From positions 79,709,561 through 79,773,560 of the forward strand of contig NC_088775.1 in assembly GCF_954871325.1 (NCBI RefSeq): a stretch of 64,000 nt of DNA, read 5' to 3'. The DNA comes from Gordionus sp. m RMFG-2023. Its lineage: Eukaryota; Nematomorpha; Gordioida; Chordodea; Parachordodidae. The notes under the pieces were generated by a model. It did no database searches and was not told the DNA's origin. It saw only the letters and a program-made list of their open reading frames with translations. The translations under genes were made by a program, and so were the position numbers. Positions 36,301 through 47,224 of the stretch are shown one piece after another; positions within the stretch are counted from its first letter, which is position 1; each line of letters begins with the position of its first letter.

Positions 36301-37665
36301 AATGATATAAAATGGCTTTTCGGAAGAAAGAATCGCTATTGGATGGATCCCTCCATCCTTTTCAAAATGCTATTAGGCGAGCACCGAAAAGAATAGGAAT
36401 GATGGGTGGAAGAGCCCTATTGAATAGTATAGTTAATTACCGATAAGGTTAGTTAGATGTCAGGATATCTTATATAAAGATAGCACGAATGCCACCTAGG
36501 CCTCCAGTCGAATATTTTTTAAATGATCTAACAGCCTTAATCGTCTCATCGATGATAATTTCAGGAGTTATATTATTTTGTTTTGGGCAGGCGAACTCGG
36601 GGCTGCCTGAAGGGTATTTTTATAACAAGACTTTTAAAGTGGACTCGTTGCTGGTGACCAAAGAGTCTTGAGAAGTTATAGAGCGAGGGCTAAGGTTATG
36701 TTAAGGTTATTTATTTTATTTTGCAGCATTTTTGTCCTATAAGCAATATAGAGTGATGGAGTTTCCTGAGTATGGCGTACAGAATCTTGTATATTATCTG
36801 TACTGAAGAGAGATGGTGAAGTTTTAATAAATTTGGATAATGGAATATTTTGGTATTTTGAGAATAATATAAGTAAAACTTAATAAGTTTTTCAAATTTT
36901 AGATTTTCGGGATTGGATACAGTTAAAAAGATCAATATATGGAAGGATTCAGCAAAAGAATTATGGGCCCCACGAGGTGCAAGAGATAGCTTGAATGTTT
37001 GGTAGAGTTAAGAATCCACTGACCCACAATTGTGAGTTGGATATTTAATGTATTGATGATGTATACCTCCAGGCTTGCGTAATATTTTTTGGCTACAATA
37101 GGGTTAGCAGTTTTTAAATATCGAGCCTTTTAACAAATATAGATAAATTTATATCTTCCAAAAGGATTACAGCTACTAATTAAATAAATTTTTTAGAAAA
37201 CAAAGTGTAATTGTTTTTTTTACAAAATGTTTGTCGTTTTGAGAAATTTTAAGCGGGTTATAACTAATTCTATCTCCACTTTTTATAATTTTACAGGCGA
37301 GAAATTTTAAAAATTAAGTTTCTATATTTTCAATATATTTTATAAATATTTCGGATTTTTTTTATATAAATAAGAATAGTATAATTATAAAAAATGGATT
37401 TATTTAAAAAAAGTTAATTTTAACAAAAATTGGGGAATAACCTAATCCTCAGGCGACAATATATTAAAGGGTTACATAAAATTTAATACATCAATCTTAT
37501 TATCAAACCAGCTATTAATTTCATTCTTAAAGAAATTAGAATTTAAAAATACAAAAAATAATTCTCATTTTTTTCTTCTCTCTCTAGACTTTTCATACGT
37601 TAGCTAATGAAAATGGTTACACGTGCTTGGATTGCCACTCAACTCATACGGGATTGATAACATAA
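24338..37665 (+). CDS. RCHY1: Pirh2-like RING/CHY zinc-finger E3 ubiquitin ligase (multi-exon)
   Basis: RCHY1/Pirh2 is an E3 ubiquitin ligase with an N-terminal CHY zinc finger, a CTCHY finger, a RING and a C-terminal zinc ribbon. Exons read: 24338-24396 (FDCNHYQRKC), 24441-24560 (TLCCKKIYPCRLCHDKEEDH), 24723-24841 (CGTKFGKYYCKKCRLFDD), 31762-31803 (HLCLPMYTLLLK), 31841-31944 (RING: CPVCLEDLHTS, NKCGHILH), 32012-32042 (RCLIKFYDF), 34977-35097 (NNCPLCRTPM, ILCYNCGH) and 37588-37665 (TFHTLANENGYTCLDCHS, stop). The zinc ligands and their order match the family. Missing: the first exon with the ATG, and a short exon near the FHCxxC segment between 24841 and 31762. The junctions 31803/31841 and 31944/32012 are out of phase by one base beside A-runs, so assembly indels or recent decay are possible. 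Introns run from 37 bases to several kb and are full of transposons. Confidence 0.88.
24561..24722 (+). repeat. Tandemly duplicated RCHY1 intron
   Basis: This intron consists of two diverged copies of about 80 bases. Each copy begins GTAATTCATTATATATT (24561 and about 24643) and ends near TGAATTTAATCAATT. Each copy therefore carries its own donor-like start, and only the second ends in the AAG acceptor in use. Confidence 0.85.
24904..25015. repeat. Partial M1 MITE in RCHY1 intron
   Basis: The left half, TTTAGCTCAATTTAAGCCG, then ACAAGCCTGAAGATTTTGC and ATAGATGGC, matches the M1 family. The right end is missing or unrecognisable. Confidence 0.55.
25258..27080. mobile_element. Nested cluster: TTAA-flanked MITE carrying a larger insert
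   Basis: Outer ends AAGTGTGCATACATAG (left) and CTATGTATGCACAT (right) are inverted repeats flanked by TTAA at 25254-25257 and 27081-27084, as for piggyBac-type elements. An inner element (25394-27054) is inserted in it with a perfect 8-base duplication ACAGCTGA (25386-25393, 27055-27062). The inner ends CTAGGCATAAAA and TTTTAGGCCT are imperfect inverted repeats, and the flanks are rich in ATTCG/CGAAT words. A piggyBac transposase fragment lies inside the inner part. Confidence 0.7.
25993..26445 (-). pseudogene. piggyBac-like transposase, C-terminal fragment
   Basis: On the minus strand: SRKWYHRIVFHILDNAHKLV, then, one frame over, MPLLTFKISIADTL, then RCKTPGCKLVKK, VSLCFT and, in yet another frame, DCFKLFHEN before a stop. 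These match the end of the DDE domain and the cysteine-rich C-terminal finger of piggyBac-like transposases. At least two frameshifts, a missing Cys (KYGVSLC where families have KCxVxLC) and an in-frame TAA after IADTL show it is dead. No N-terminal part was found. Confidence 0.8.
27085..28179. other. RCHY1 intron, AT-rich, little recognised
   Basis: Mostly low-complexity AT-rich DNA. A short duplication at 27720-27830 repeats ATTTAATGTTTAACTTGTTCCCG and its variant. A possible antisense J-domain-like exon end (27631-27695) is listed separately. Confidence 0.35.
27631..27695 (-). CDS. Possible last exon of a J-domain-like protein (weak)
   Basis: On the minus strand, after an ATATATAG acceptor-like site, the sequence reads HMLSDVNNRAMYDIDNDDVN and then a stop. 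The pattern LSD-x3-R-x2-YD is that of helix IV of DnaJ domains. No HPD exon was found upstream, and 21 codons are too few to be sure. It may be chance. Confidence 0.22.
28180..28372. other. GC-rich island, candidate exon or structured RNA
   Basis: About 190 bases of near-balanced composition inside very AT-rich intron DNA, with AGGCAAGGCAAGGCTAGGCT at 28220 and two CTTAGGG words. It contains GAGGTGAGT, a good splice-donor match, at about 28293. I could not match it to snRNA, 5S, SRP or tRNA, and no frame is convincing. Confidence 0.35.
29214..29540. repeat. hAT-like MITE (AGGTCAGCAATGGGTGGG ends)
   Basis: Left AGAGGTCAGCAATGGGTGGG and the right-end complement of CCCGCCAATTGCAGACATC are inverted repeats. 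Flanks TATACCTT and TATATCTT resemble an 8-base target duplication with one mismatch. No coding. Confidence 0.55.
29541..31761. other. RCHY1 intron, no recognised feature
   Basis: AT-rich sequence. One short RCHY1 exon (FHCxxC segment) should be somewhere between 24842 and 31761 but was not found. Nothing else was recognised. Confidence 0.35.
32071..32270. repeat. Palindromic MITE M1, best copy
   Basis: Left GTTAAACGGCTCGATTTAAG and right complement GTTTAAACGACTCGATTTGA, both followed inward by (A/G)CCGATTTTTA, make about 30-base inverted ends. The interior has ATATTACGCAAGCCTGAAG. It lies in the RCHY1 intron right after the 32012-32042 exon. Confidence 0.8.
33007..33638. repeat. hAT MITE M3 with GAACCCG subterminal repeats (632 bases)
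   Basis: Ends CAGGATGTGAACCC and GGGTTCTCATCCTTG are inverted repeats. The 8-base duplication CTTTTTCA is perfect (32999-33006, 33639-33646), which fits hAT. Both subterminal 100-base zones are packed with GGGTTC/GAACCC words. No transposase. Same family as 39996-40739 and 62870-63300. Confidence 0.9.
33650..34150. other. RCHY1 intron between MITE and LINE, nothing recognised
   Basis: AT-rich DNA. A 75-codon frame at 33997-34224 overlaps the LINE tail and has no recognisable domain. Confidence 0.4.
34155..34625 (-). mobile_element. LINE 3' end (reverse-transcriptase C-terminal part, 5' truncated)
   Basis: Minus strand: CLVYDGETWAMKATHEAKLE, then MRMIRWVCGVSLRDRKTS, NRLRWFGHVERM, GSRPRGRSKMTWTNVI and DRQKWKRKIRGKTGLPG. 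This series is typical of the C-terminal tail of animal non-LTR retrotransposons (RTE/CR1/jockey-like). A one-base frameshift separates the first block from the rest near 34537. The 3' end has AAG repeats. Extreme 5' truncation is usual for LINEs. It lies in a RCHY1 intron. Confidence 0.88.
35470..36670 (-). mobile_element. Decayed RT-bearing retroelement fragment in RCHY1 intron
   Basis: On the minus strand the order of RT landmarks survives: ETIKAVRSFKKYSTGGLGG (as in families with SFPxGSxGGxDGLRP), an LFGARLIA block, LQLGFG, a WYLSDD box, NHLKCEI, and a C-terminal LGMFGKEALNLI block. This series matches a group of animal non-LTR-type reverse transcriptases whose family I cannot name with certainty. 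It is heavily decayed, with many breaks, and is old. Confidence 0.65.
37065..37140. repeat. M1 MITE right-half fragment
   Basis: CCAGGCTTGCGTAATATTTT followed by ATCGAGCCTTTTAAC matches the right half of M1 copies. Confidence 0.5.
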
Positions 37666-39995
37666 ATAATTTTTTATTAAAAAACTTCAGTTCACTTAAA
37701 AAAATTGCATTTTTTAATATTGATTTTCATAAAATATACTTCTCGCCTGCATGTAAAAATTGATATATTATATAACCATTTTGTATATTATAAAATTATA
37801 TCATAATTAATATACGCAAATGAATTAAAACTTCTAGTTTATTTTTTTACCTAAGATAATATTTAGTCAATATAAATAATAGAATTATTAGTTATAAATC
37901 AGGATTCTAAAACTAACTCTGGTCTTAACCTGTGCCGAATCTTGAACATATTTAGGTTTATGAAAATCTGGACCAGATCCGAACAAAATTTATTCGAAAA
38001 TAAATATTTAATTACGCCCAAATTTAATTAATTTGTTTTTTATTCCTGAAGCATTGAGGATCTTCAAACTTTTATATGTATTTATTTTTTCAAAATAGCT
38101 TACGAATTACATACCTCATTCTATTCTATCGATAGTTTTGGACTAGATCTGAAATTGTAAAGAAAGGATAGAAGGATTAATAACAAGATATGAGGAGATT
38201 TTCAGAGAAGAGTTAGGATGTTTAAAAGATTTTGAACCAAAGTATTGTCCAGTGAGAAGAGTACCATATGAATTGAGAGATAAGGTAGATGAAGAATTAA
38301 ATAAAGGGTGGATAGACAAGTAGATAAGTTCCAATAAGGAAGCCAAGCAGATGTGAGATTATTCGCCAATTTTAGAATAACCCTGAATCCGTGGATAATG
38401 GAGGTTAAATATCCATTACCAAGGATTGAAGAAATATTAGCGGCCTTGAAAATGGGAAAATATTTTTCCAAATTAGATTTTTCAAACTCATACTTACAAT
38501 TGCCGGTTAGTATTCAGACCAGTAAGTTATTAACTTTAACCACGCCAAAGGGGTTATTAGCGTTTTTAAGATTACTATTTGATTTAGGTATTCCAAAGAA
38601 CTATGGCTTGTCAGGGATTAGTAGGAGTTTTTTTTACATAGATAATGTATTGGTAACAGGAAAGAAATGAATAACATGACGAGAGATTAGAAGTGCGAAA
38701 AAGAATAAGAGAGAAGGGTCTGAGAGCAAGTAAAAAGAAGAATATACTTGGGGTGAAGTAAGTTAAATATTTGGGACATAAAATAAAAGGAGATAAGGTA
38801 GAACCGTTAAATGAGAATATAGAAAGTATTAAGAAGATGAGAGAGCCTAGGAACAAAAAGGAAATACAAACCTTTTTGGGCTTGATAAATTATTATCATA
38901 GGTTTATAAATTAATTTGTAGAATTAGCTAGTCCGTTATATCAGTTGGTAAAGAAAGATATTAAATTTAAATGGGGAGAGTAGTTTAATTAAACTTAAAG
39001 AATTAATAGGAAAAAGACCGATTTTAAATTGTTTTAATAGAGATAAAGAGATGATATTAGCAATGGATGCTTCAATGAAAGGAATTGGGGAGCATTATTA
39101 CAGTTAGTGAATGATTATAAAAATCCAGTTATATATTTTTCGAGGAAATTAAAACGAGCAGATAAAAATATTAGGCCATAGAGAAAGAAGCGTTGGATGT
39201 AATTTTTGGACTATTAAAGTGTAGAGAATATGTTATGGGTAGAAGGTTTACGATTTGGACACCATAAGCCATTAGTAGGATTATTTAAAAGGGGACACAA
39301 AGAGATGATGTTTTCCACAGGGTTACAAAGATGGATCATAATGGTAGAGAGGTTTTGGAAATTAAATATAGGAAAGGTAGAGAGAATAATTTTCCGGATG
39401 TGATGTCGAAAATGGCAATAAGGGTAGATAAGGAAGAGGATAAAGATGGAGTAGAGTAAGTTATAAATAATCAAATGATAAGAAGGATAACCAAGGTAAT
39501 TAAAAATAATAAATTTATATTGGAAGAAATAAGAGAAGGGACTTTAAAGGATAAAGAAATGAGTAGGATAAAGACTGTTTAACGGAGAAAGAGAGATGGA
39601 AAGGACATATAAAGAAAGAATTGACAAAGAGGACGATTGTATAGGGGATGGAAGATTACTGATTCCAAAGGAGATTAATGCAAAAAATAGTTAAGTTGCT
39701 ACACGCAAGTTATCAGGGAGTAAGGTGAAACGACTAGGAAAGGAGTATGTGTGGTGGCCAGGAATGAATGGGGAGATAGGGGAAATAAGTAGAAGATGTG
39801 AGACGTGTGATAAATGGACTAAGATGCCGGTAATAAGGGTAAGTGGGGACCGTCAAAGGGGCCAGGTGAAAGAATACATATAGATTTTGTCGAAATAAAT
39901 GGGAAAAACTTGAATTTTCAAAATGGATCGAATGGGAAAGGTGATGGGGTGAACGAGTGAAATAACCATAGAGAAATTAAAGTTATGGATGGGCA

Positions 39996-40739
39996 CAGGG
40001 ATTCAAACCGAACCCGGAGAAGATAACCTGGGTTTTTGGGGAAAAAGCTGAACCCAAACCGAACTTGAACCCCATTTATAAAATTTTCAAAACCCCGAAC
40101 CGAACCCGGGAATTTTATTAGAACCCTATTTTAACCGGGTTCAGTGTATTGTTTAAAATCATATATGATATTTGTAAAATTTTAAATGCAAATATTAACA
40201 ATTTAATTGAGATTTTATAATATTTTCAAATTTCCAATTAAGTGTTAATAAATTTTAAACAACTTTATTCATTTATGCCATTTTTAAAATTTGCTCAAAG
40301 ATTCCTATTGGAGTGTAATAAATTTTGAACAATTAAATTCATTTACGCCATTTATTTTTAATTTTTAACTTATTCTCAAAGATTATTAATTAGAAGAAAA
40401 TGAAAGTGAACAAGTCAAAGTAAAAATTATTATTGGATATTGTTAATTTAAAAAATACGTCTAAATAAAATTTTTAATATTGATACATGACTATGCTTTG
40501 TATTTTTAACTATATTTTGCATAAAAAAAATATTTATTTTTTATACCATTTATGTCTAGTTTTTTAATTATGATTTAAATATAGAATTTTTTTTTTATCA
40601 ATTAAAAAATTCCTAAACCTGAGCTGAACCCGAAACCAAACCCGGGTTCAAAAACATTACCATGAACCGATCCGAACTCACCTATTTTTTTTAAACCGAA
40701 GCGAATCATGGCAAAAATTTTGCCGGGTTCGCATCCCTG
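39996..40739. repeat. hAT MITE M3 inserted in gypsy relic 3 (744 bases)
   Basis: Ends CAGGGATTCAAACC and GGTTCGCATCCCTG are inverted repeats. The 8-base duplications GATGGGCA (39988-39995) and GATGGGTA (40740-40747) differ at one base. Subterminal zones contain arrays of GAACC/CCCGG words. It interrupts integrase-like sequence, which resumes directly after it. Confidence 0.9.
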
Positions 40740-41261
40740 GATGGGTAGATACGGGTTAATAAAGACTGTAGTATCAGACGGAGGGCCGGCATTTATAAGT
40801 GCAAGGTTTAGTAAATTTTGTAGAGGTTTAGGTATTAAACACATTTTATCACCACCATATCATCCAAGTTAGGATGGTAGGGTTAGTGAAGTCGAGAGAA
40901 GGGGGGGGGAAGAAATATGGTTTGGTGGTTGTAATACAATAATAGTATAAATGATACGGGCAGGACACCTTCCGAGATGTTTTGGGAAGGAGAACAAGAT
41001 TATTTTTAGATACATTAAAGAAAAACGATAAAGAATGGAAAGAAAGAACAGAGTGTTTAACACAATTTGTGGAAGGCCAGGCGGTATGGGGAATGTTTAC
41101 GGGAGTAAATAGATGGGGGAAAGGAATAATAAATAAAGTGACAGGAAGTAGAACTTATTTAGTATTGGTTAGTATGGCCAGGCATTAGAATTAATTAAGG
41201 AGAAGGGAATAAGCAGACAAAGAAGTTTATCTATAATACATCGGTTAAACCAAAATAAATT

Positions 41262-41530
41262 TATAGGCATACCTTATAGTACACTTAAGCCTACATTAGA
41301 ATTAGGGTAAAGGAAGGAAGATTATTTTATTTGCTTCATGTTGAAAATTTTTTATAGGCGTACGTCATAGTACAAGTTAGCCTACATTTCTATTTAAGGT
41401 AAAATTATTTTACTTGGTTCTGGTTGAATAATCTTTTATAGACCGTTGTCAGAACACATATAAGCCTACATTAATTTAATTGTTCTAATAAAAGAATAAA
41501 ATAAGTGTTCATCATAGTACAGATAAACCT
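41262..41530 (+). repeat. About 85-base tandem repeats, 3-4 units
   Basis: Units share TTATAGGC, then CATAGTACA and AGCCTACATT, at about 41262, 41352, 41436 and 41505. They lie downstream of the gypsy relic 3 integrase, probably in its noncoding 3' part. Confidence 0.75.
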
Positions 41531-42519
41531 AAATTAAATGGTAATAAATTTAGAAGAACACAGAATTTCCAATGTAAGAAATAACAAAGATTTTATTAAA
41601 TTAATTTTGGTAAATTGGAAATTTTAAAAGAATATAATCTTATTAGATTAAATTTTCTTATATAAAATTGAATAATAAAGTAGAATTAGAAGTGAGAGTT
41701 AAAATGATGGATTTTGATAGAATTATCACAATGGAATAATGATAATTGTGAATTCATATGAAGGGTTATGAAGGATACATATGGAAGATGAATTTTTTTT
41801 AAAAAAATTATGGGGAAAATAATTATATAATAGAGAAGAGTTAGAAGTTATGCAATATTGAAATGAAAATAAAGTAAAGCTAGGAATTAAAGGTTATGAA
41901 TGTTATGTATCGAGAGGGTTAGTTGGAAAAAACTTTTGGGGGTAATTATTAATTATTTGTAGGGAGAAATAAGGATATATTGAAGAATCTAGAAGTATGG
42001 CCAGGCAAGAGGATCATTTAAGGAGAAGAGAATTAGAAGAGTAGAAGTTCATCAAACAGTTAGACAAATAACGAAAGATTGTATATATATTCGTATTCAT
42101 AATCTATTTGGAATTGGGTTAATATAATATAACTATATTTGTAAGAGTCGAAATATAAAATTGAATTATTGATTTGGGAAAATTCGACAGAATAGATTAA
42201 TTGAATTGAGCGTGGGATAAATAAATTAATTCGGCGAATAATTCGAGGAAATATTCAATTCGAAGGATTTAGATTGAATAAGAAAATAAGTAGTAAATGA
42301 CTTACGAAATATACTATAGGAGTATTCATCGAAGAACAACTCGATTATTGAAATTATTCGAATTGGAAACTGGAGGAAAGAAAGAGGAGAGGGAAATTGA
42401 AGGAAGATTTAAAGGAAAGGAGATGAAAAAGGAGAAGAAGGAAGTAAAAAGAAACATTGAGATTAAAAGAAAGAAGGGAAGGATTTTTAAGGTATTAATA
42501 AGGGACAACATATGAAGAC

Positions 42520-45500
42520 TGATAAAAAAAATCGATAAATTATATAGTTCACTAAAGATAATAGAAGTAGAGAAGCAGATGACAAAAATTAGAACTTAAT
42601 TATATTTTATCTATTTTATATTTAAATTCTCCTTTTTCTACATCTTAATTAATTAGTTACAATTATTTATAATTTTAAGTTATATTTTTTTTACAATCAT
42701 TCTCAGAATCAGAGAATAATAAATTATATCCTGTAATTAGGAATTTTTATATTTTCACAATCTAATTATTGATTAAATAATTATTCCATCTTTTTTTACA
42801 TAAATTTTTGTAAAACGGAAAAATTGTAATATTCTATACACACGCAAACATGATATAAGTTAGACAATTTTAAGGAAGTTTTTACAAATAATGTTTTATA
42901 ACGAATCATAATATTACTATATATTTAAAAATTCAGACCCGGCCCGGCCCAAGTTTTTTTTAAAAATATAAGGCCTAATCCAGCTCAATCCGATTTTTAA
43001 AAAATAGGCCCAACCCGAAACCAGTTTGAGCCGGGCTTTGCAGTAGTTTAATCAAGACAATTATTTATATCCAAAAAAGACGAGGGGCCCAGCCGATACC
43101 CAAAGCTTAATTCTAAAATGATAGGCTACTTTAACTCTCATATTACAGAGGAATTTTGAATCGTGGCTTCAATAGCCAAATAAAAATTTAAAACATGTTT
43201 TTTTAGATCTGATGCTAATTCTTATTTTTGATTTTATTTTGATGCATTATTCACCATAATATAGGGACAATAATTTTATATTTTTCTTCCTTGATAGCTT
43301 AATATTGTATAGTGGGGTGATTATAATTTTCAATATTCTATTTTAGCACTGTTTCACTTAGCTGGATTTAAGTTAATGGCCATTATCATTAAGATTATCA
43401 AAACCTTATTTTCATCACACGCATGATCGGATTCTTGGGGTTCAATATGTAGCTTTTGAAGATCGTTTGAAATATCTAAAATTTAATAATCTCTCGTACA
43501 GAATTATAATATTATATTACTTGTTGGTTAATGTAGATAATTATGTTTGGAGAAAGGAAAGTCAATTTTTAAAAAGTGCTTTTTGAAAGGATAGTGTGGC
43601 AGCAAATATCTACATGGATCCACATAAATTATGATTAAAGAAAAATTACCAAATACCACTTTTTGCCTACACATGATACAATAGTATTATGCAACTGATA
43701 CTTCTATTTAAAAATAATTACTGAACAAAACGTACAGAATAACTTAAAAATATTTCATCAATTCCTTTTTTTTTCAAATATAAATAAAATGATTAATTTC
43801 AGAATTTTCCATAGAAAAAAACCAAAAAGTATTCAAAGAATTTTTATTCGAGGTTTGAATAATTTAATAAAGCAAAAAGCCCGACTCGGACATTGTTAAC
43901 GTAAATATAAATATATTTAACCTTCAAATTAACAAAATTCATCCTCTTCTCATTTTCCGTTAAATTTATTTAAGATAGTAGCCCTAAGGCTGCGTTTTAA
44001 ATGGAGGGTTATTATTTTCAAATAATTTGTTTAAATTTAGATAAAAACTTTCTAATAAGGCCCTCTCCGTGTTATATCTTAGAAACTTATAAATGTATAA
44101 CGTGATGTCCTGGATAGGCTTAATTAGGACATTTGATTTAGTGGTATTGTTATTTTCAGTATTTTATTCTCGACTTTTTGTTTTCTTTCTTATTTTTTTT
44201 AAATTTTTATTTATTTAGCCGATACTAAATAGGCGGCCATTTAGTAAAGCCGATCCACGGCCTAAAGACTTATTTTTAAGAAATTATATGGTTTGCATTA
44301 TGACTAAACTTAGAAAAAAAAATTGAGATGCGATAAAAAAAATAACAAGACATGATTGGTGGTATCGTATAGTAAAACGTCAAAATCTGGGCCAAGATTG
44401 GCTATCAAATTTAATTTTTAAAATAAAAATTAATCAAAACGATTTTTTACGAAGTATAATAAAAAAATTCACATCATTACTTTAAGTTTTTATCTAGTAT
44501 TTATTTTTGCATCTAAATGAATTTCAGTTTAGATAAGAATAGATAATTATTTAAATGATTTTCACGTCAATAAAGCCATTTTTTAAAATCTATCTTATAA
44601 GGAGAAAATATAAATTTTATAGTTGAGACATTACTACTTTACACTAACTTGGATAGCCGGTATCACCAAATATACAGTTTGTAAAAAAAAGACAACTTTG
44701 ACTGATGGATCCAAAATTGATGATAAAATCTTAAAAAAAATTTGAATATTATTACATTATCAAAAATTTATGATACTCTACTCTAATATTTAAGGTTCGG
44801 AAGATAAAAGAAATGATAACAAAATGCCCTACTACCGTGCCCTGATTCGATCTATTTTTGATACTTATTTCCGTTTAGTTTAAGTTAACATCTTTTGAAC
44901 TAGAATAGCTTCTTTAAGAGTTTGTAGCATTGTTATTTTTCTTATTTTTTTGTTTCGTTTTTTCCTTCTTATATTTAGGCTGTTGAGTCGTAGCCGGCTA
45001 AACCGGTTGTCTAGTAATAATACGAACCAACATCCTATATTATCATTAGATTTTTTTGAAAGGGTTAACTAAATCGGATTTTAGAACCTGAACTAAACAT
45101 GGATTTTTTCTGAATATTATTTTTAATTTTATAAAGGAGTCATGATTTTTAGTTGGCGCAATTCCAGGTTCCAAAGTCTTAATAAAAAATTAATTTTATT
45201 TATAAACAATAATTAAACTTTTAAATAAAGCATGTAACATTTTGATTTACATATAAATAAATTGTTGCATTTAGTTAGAATATTTCTCCTGTTTAGGGAA
45301 ATTTAAAAATGGATTTAATAGAGCGCACAGCACGCTTTCAGCTCCCTAGTATTGTTTTTAAATTCTCCTACTCTTCGTTATGGAGAACGATATTATGCCC
45401 TTAGACCATCAAATCATAAAAATAAATTATACTAAGCAGACAATTCATTCATTTAAATGCATATCAATACAAATCAGCGGGCGAAACGCCATTTTGATTT

Positions 45501-47200
45501 CCCTATAATTAATTTACATTAAATTTAAAAAAAAAGTTGCATTAATATTTATCCTTTTTTTTAAATATGTAAAACCAACATCGTGTCTCCAGCTAATTTG
45601 TATTTAACGACGCTTCAAAATTCATTTTAACGAATGTATCATAGGTCTAGGTAAAAATTAATATGTCAGCAAAACCTGGCTTGAGTAAAAAATTATAAGG
45701 GACCTGGAGCAACTCGTAAATAAAATTTTATCTGGCCGGACTGAACAACTTTCACATAAAAAAAAATCAGGCAGGGTAGCGTAAAAATCCCTGATTCTTT
45801 TAGTTAAATTATAATAAGCCAGCCTTGGGACATTAAAATTTTAAATTTCAAGCGACTAATATACCTCAATTAACATTGGGAAAGAATTAGAAATATATAA
45901 TACCAATATTAAAAATTCGTACAAACAAATATGAACCAAACCGGGAAAAGGGTGCAAAAATACTTATTGGGTCGGGCTTTGCAGATCTATTAATTTAGAC
46001 ATAAGATAGGCTTCGTTTATAGTAAGCACGAAATATTGAGATATGGCTCAAATTGTGGACCTAAATTATAATTCTATAATTTAACATTATGTATTTTGTA
46101 AATTACGCTTCGCTTGGGCGATTTCGCTATTTCGTGCTTACTATAAATTAGGCCTAGGTCAGACAATATATTTTAAAAGAATTATAATGTGATTGGAAAC
46201 TAATAATTCCTAGAAAAAGGAGCCTTCCTTATGCCATTTCTAGAATATTCCATTTTAAAAGATAAGTTTTTATATTTTCTTATTTTTTTTAATAATATTA
46301 AATTAAATTTATAAAATAAGATTTTTAGTGTCCTTCGCCTTATTATTCTTATCTGAGCAAGAAGGTTTAGTCAACTTTATTCCGAAAAAAAGGCACAGCG
46401 ATGAGGGGCTTCGCGTAATTCACAAGAGTTCTTAAAGGACGAGTTATAGATCAACATGCAAAATGAATGAAATATTTTTTTTGAAAATGATTTAAATAAT
46501 TATAAATTTACGTAAATATAAAAAAATTATAAAACAAATATTTAAAATAGTTAATAAAATAAAATATGATGTTATTTTTAGATTTTTTAAATTTCTTTAA
46601 TACAAAAAAATAAATGAATATACATAAATATTCGGTTCATCCATAATATATATATCACCCGACAGAACTAGTTACTTAAAACTGTTATATAATTTACACA
46701 AACAAGTCAACCACTTTCAAATTGTCATTCGTGACTCTGGAGAAACTTGTGACTACTGGAGTTCTCATAAATTTAGTTGAATTTCTTTGTCATTAAAAAA
46801 ATCCCTGCTTAAAAATGGCTAATACGTACTTCACCAAACCCTGTCCTAGGTCTTCACAGTAAATAAAATTCAATTTCAGGAAATTGAATTACCATAATCA
46901 TTGTTAATATTTTTTATGCATTATAAAATTGAGATTACTTTCATTTAAAATTGATAATTAGTCTGAGAAACTTTTATTAAAAAATTTATTATTAATATGT
47001 AAAAAATTAAAAAGTTATTTTTGGCGTGTTAAAATTAAAGTTTGCATTATAAATTTTTCATAAGTAAATTTCCGCTATTTTCATTGTGGCATCTTATTAA
47101 AATATATTTATAGTTTAAATGTTAAATATCAAGTTATATTAGTTTCAAAAATATTTGATAAGGAAATACATGCCCCGGGATAACACTATCGCCAGCCTCT
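42520..47200. other. Long gene-free stretch with MITE M2 fragments
   Basis: No gene recognised on either strand. Fragments with M2-type ends lie at 42935-43042 (GACCCGGCCCGGCCC to GCCGGGCTTTGCAG) and 45641-45995 (to GGGTCGGGCTTTGCAG). At 46000-46150 a short inverted repeat (TTTATAGTAAGCACGAAAT and its complement) frames about 140 bases, a possible further MITE. Confidence 0.5.
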
Positions 47201-47224
47201 ACGACTTTTTTAAAAATTATCGAA

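Larger units (their letters stand above)
38130..42510 (+). mobile_element. Ty3/gypsy relic 3 (fossil), cut by a hAT MITE
   Basis: Plus-strand pol of a different gypsy lineage from elements 1 and 2. Order: RT (about 38170-38670, MGKYFSKLDFSNSYLQLP and a YIDN-type box), connection and RNase H region (about 38820-39400), integrase zinc region (about 39690-39820, WWPGMN and CETC), and integrase core (about 39860-40870, split by the MITE at 39996-40739; SDGGPAFI). A C-terminal tail runs to about 41200, then noncoding DNA with 85-base tandem repeats and a Lys/Glu-rich stretch. LTRs were not identified. It is broken in many places and old. Confidence 0.8.

Noticed and set aside
38143-38856. Minus-strand ORFs of 67-89 codons
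   Set aside because: Shadows of the plus-strand reverse-transcriptase region of gypsy relic 3.
40602-40844. Gly/Phe-rich ORF
   Set aside because: Translation of the GAACCCG array of MITE M3; a similar ORF at 62761-62955 has the same origin.
42297-42511. Lys/Glu-rich 72-codon ORF
   Set aside because: Purine-rich low complexity in the 3' part of gypsy relic 3; nothing supports a protein.
46000-46150. Inverted repeat framing 140 bases as a possible RNA hairpin gene
   Set aside because: The arms are AT-rich and resemble MITE ends; no promoter or terminator evidence for an RNA gene.
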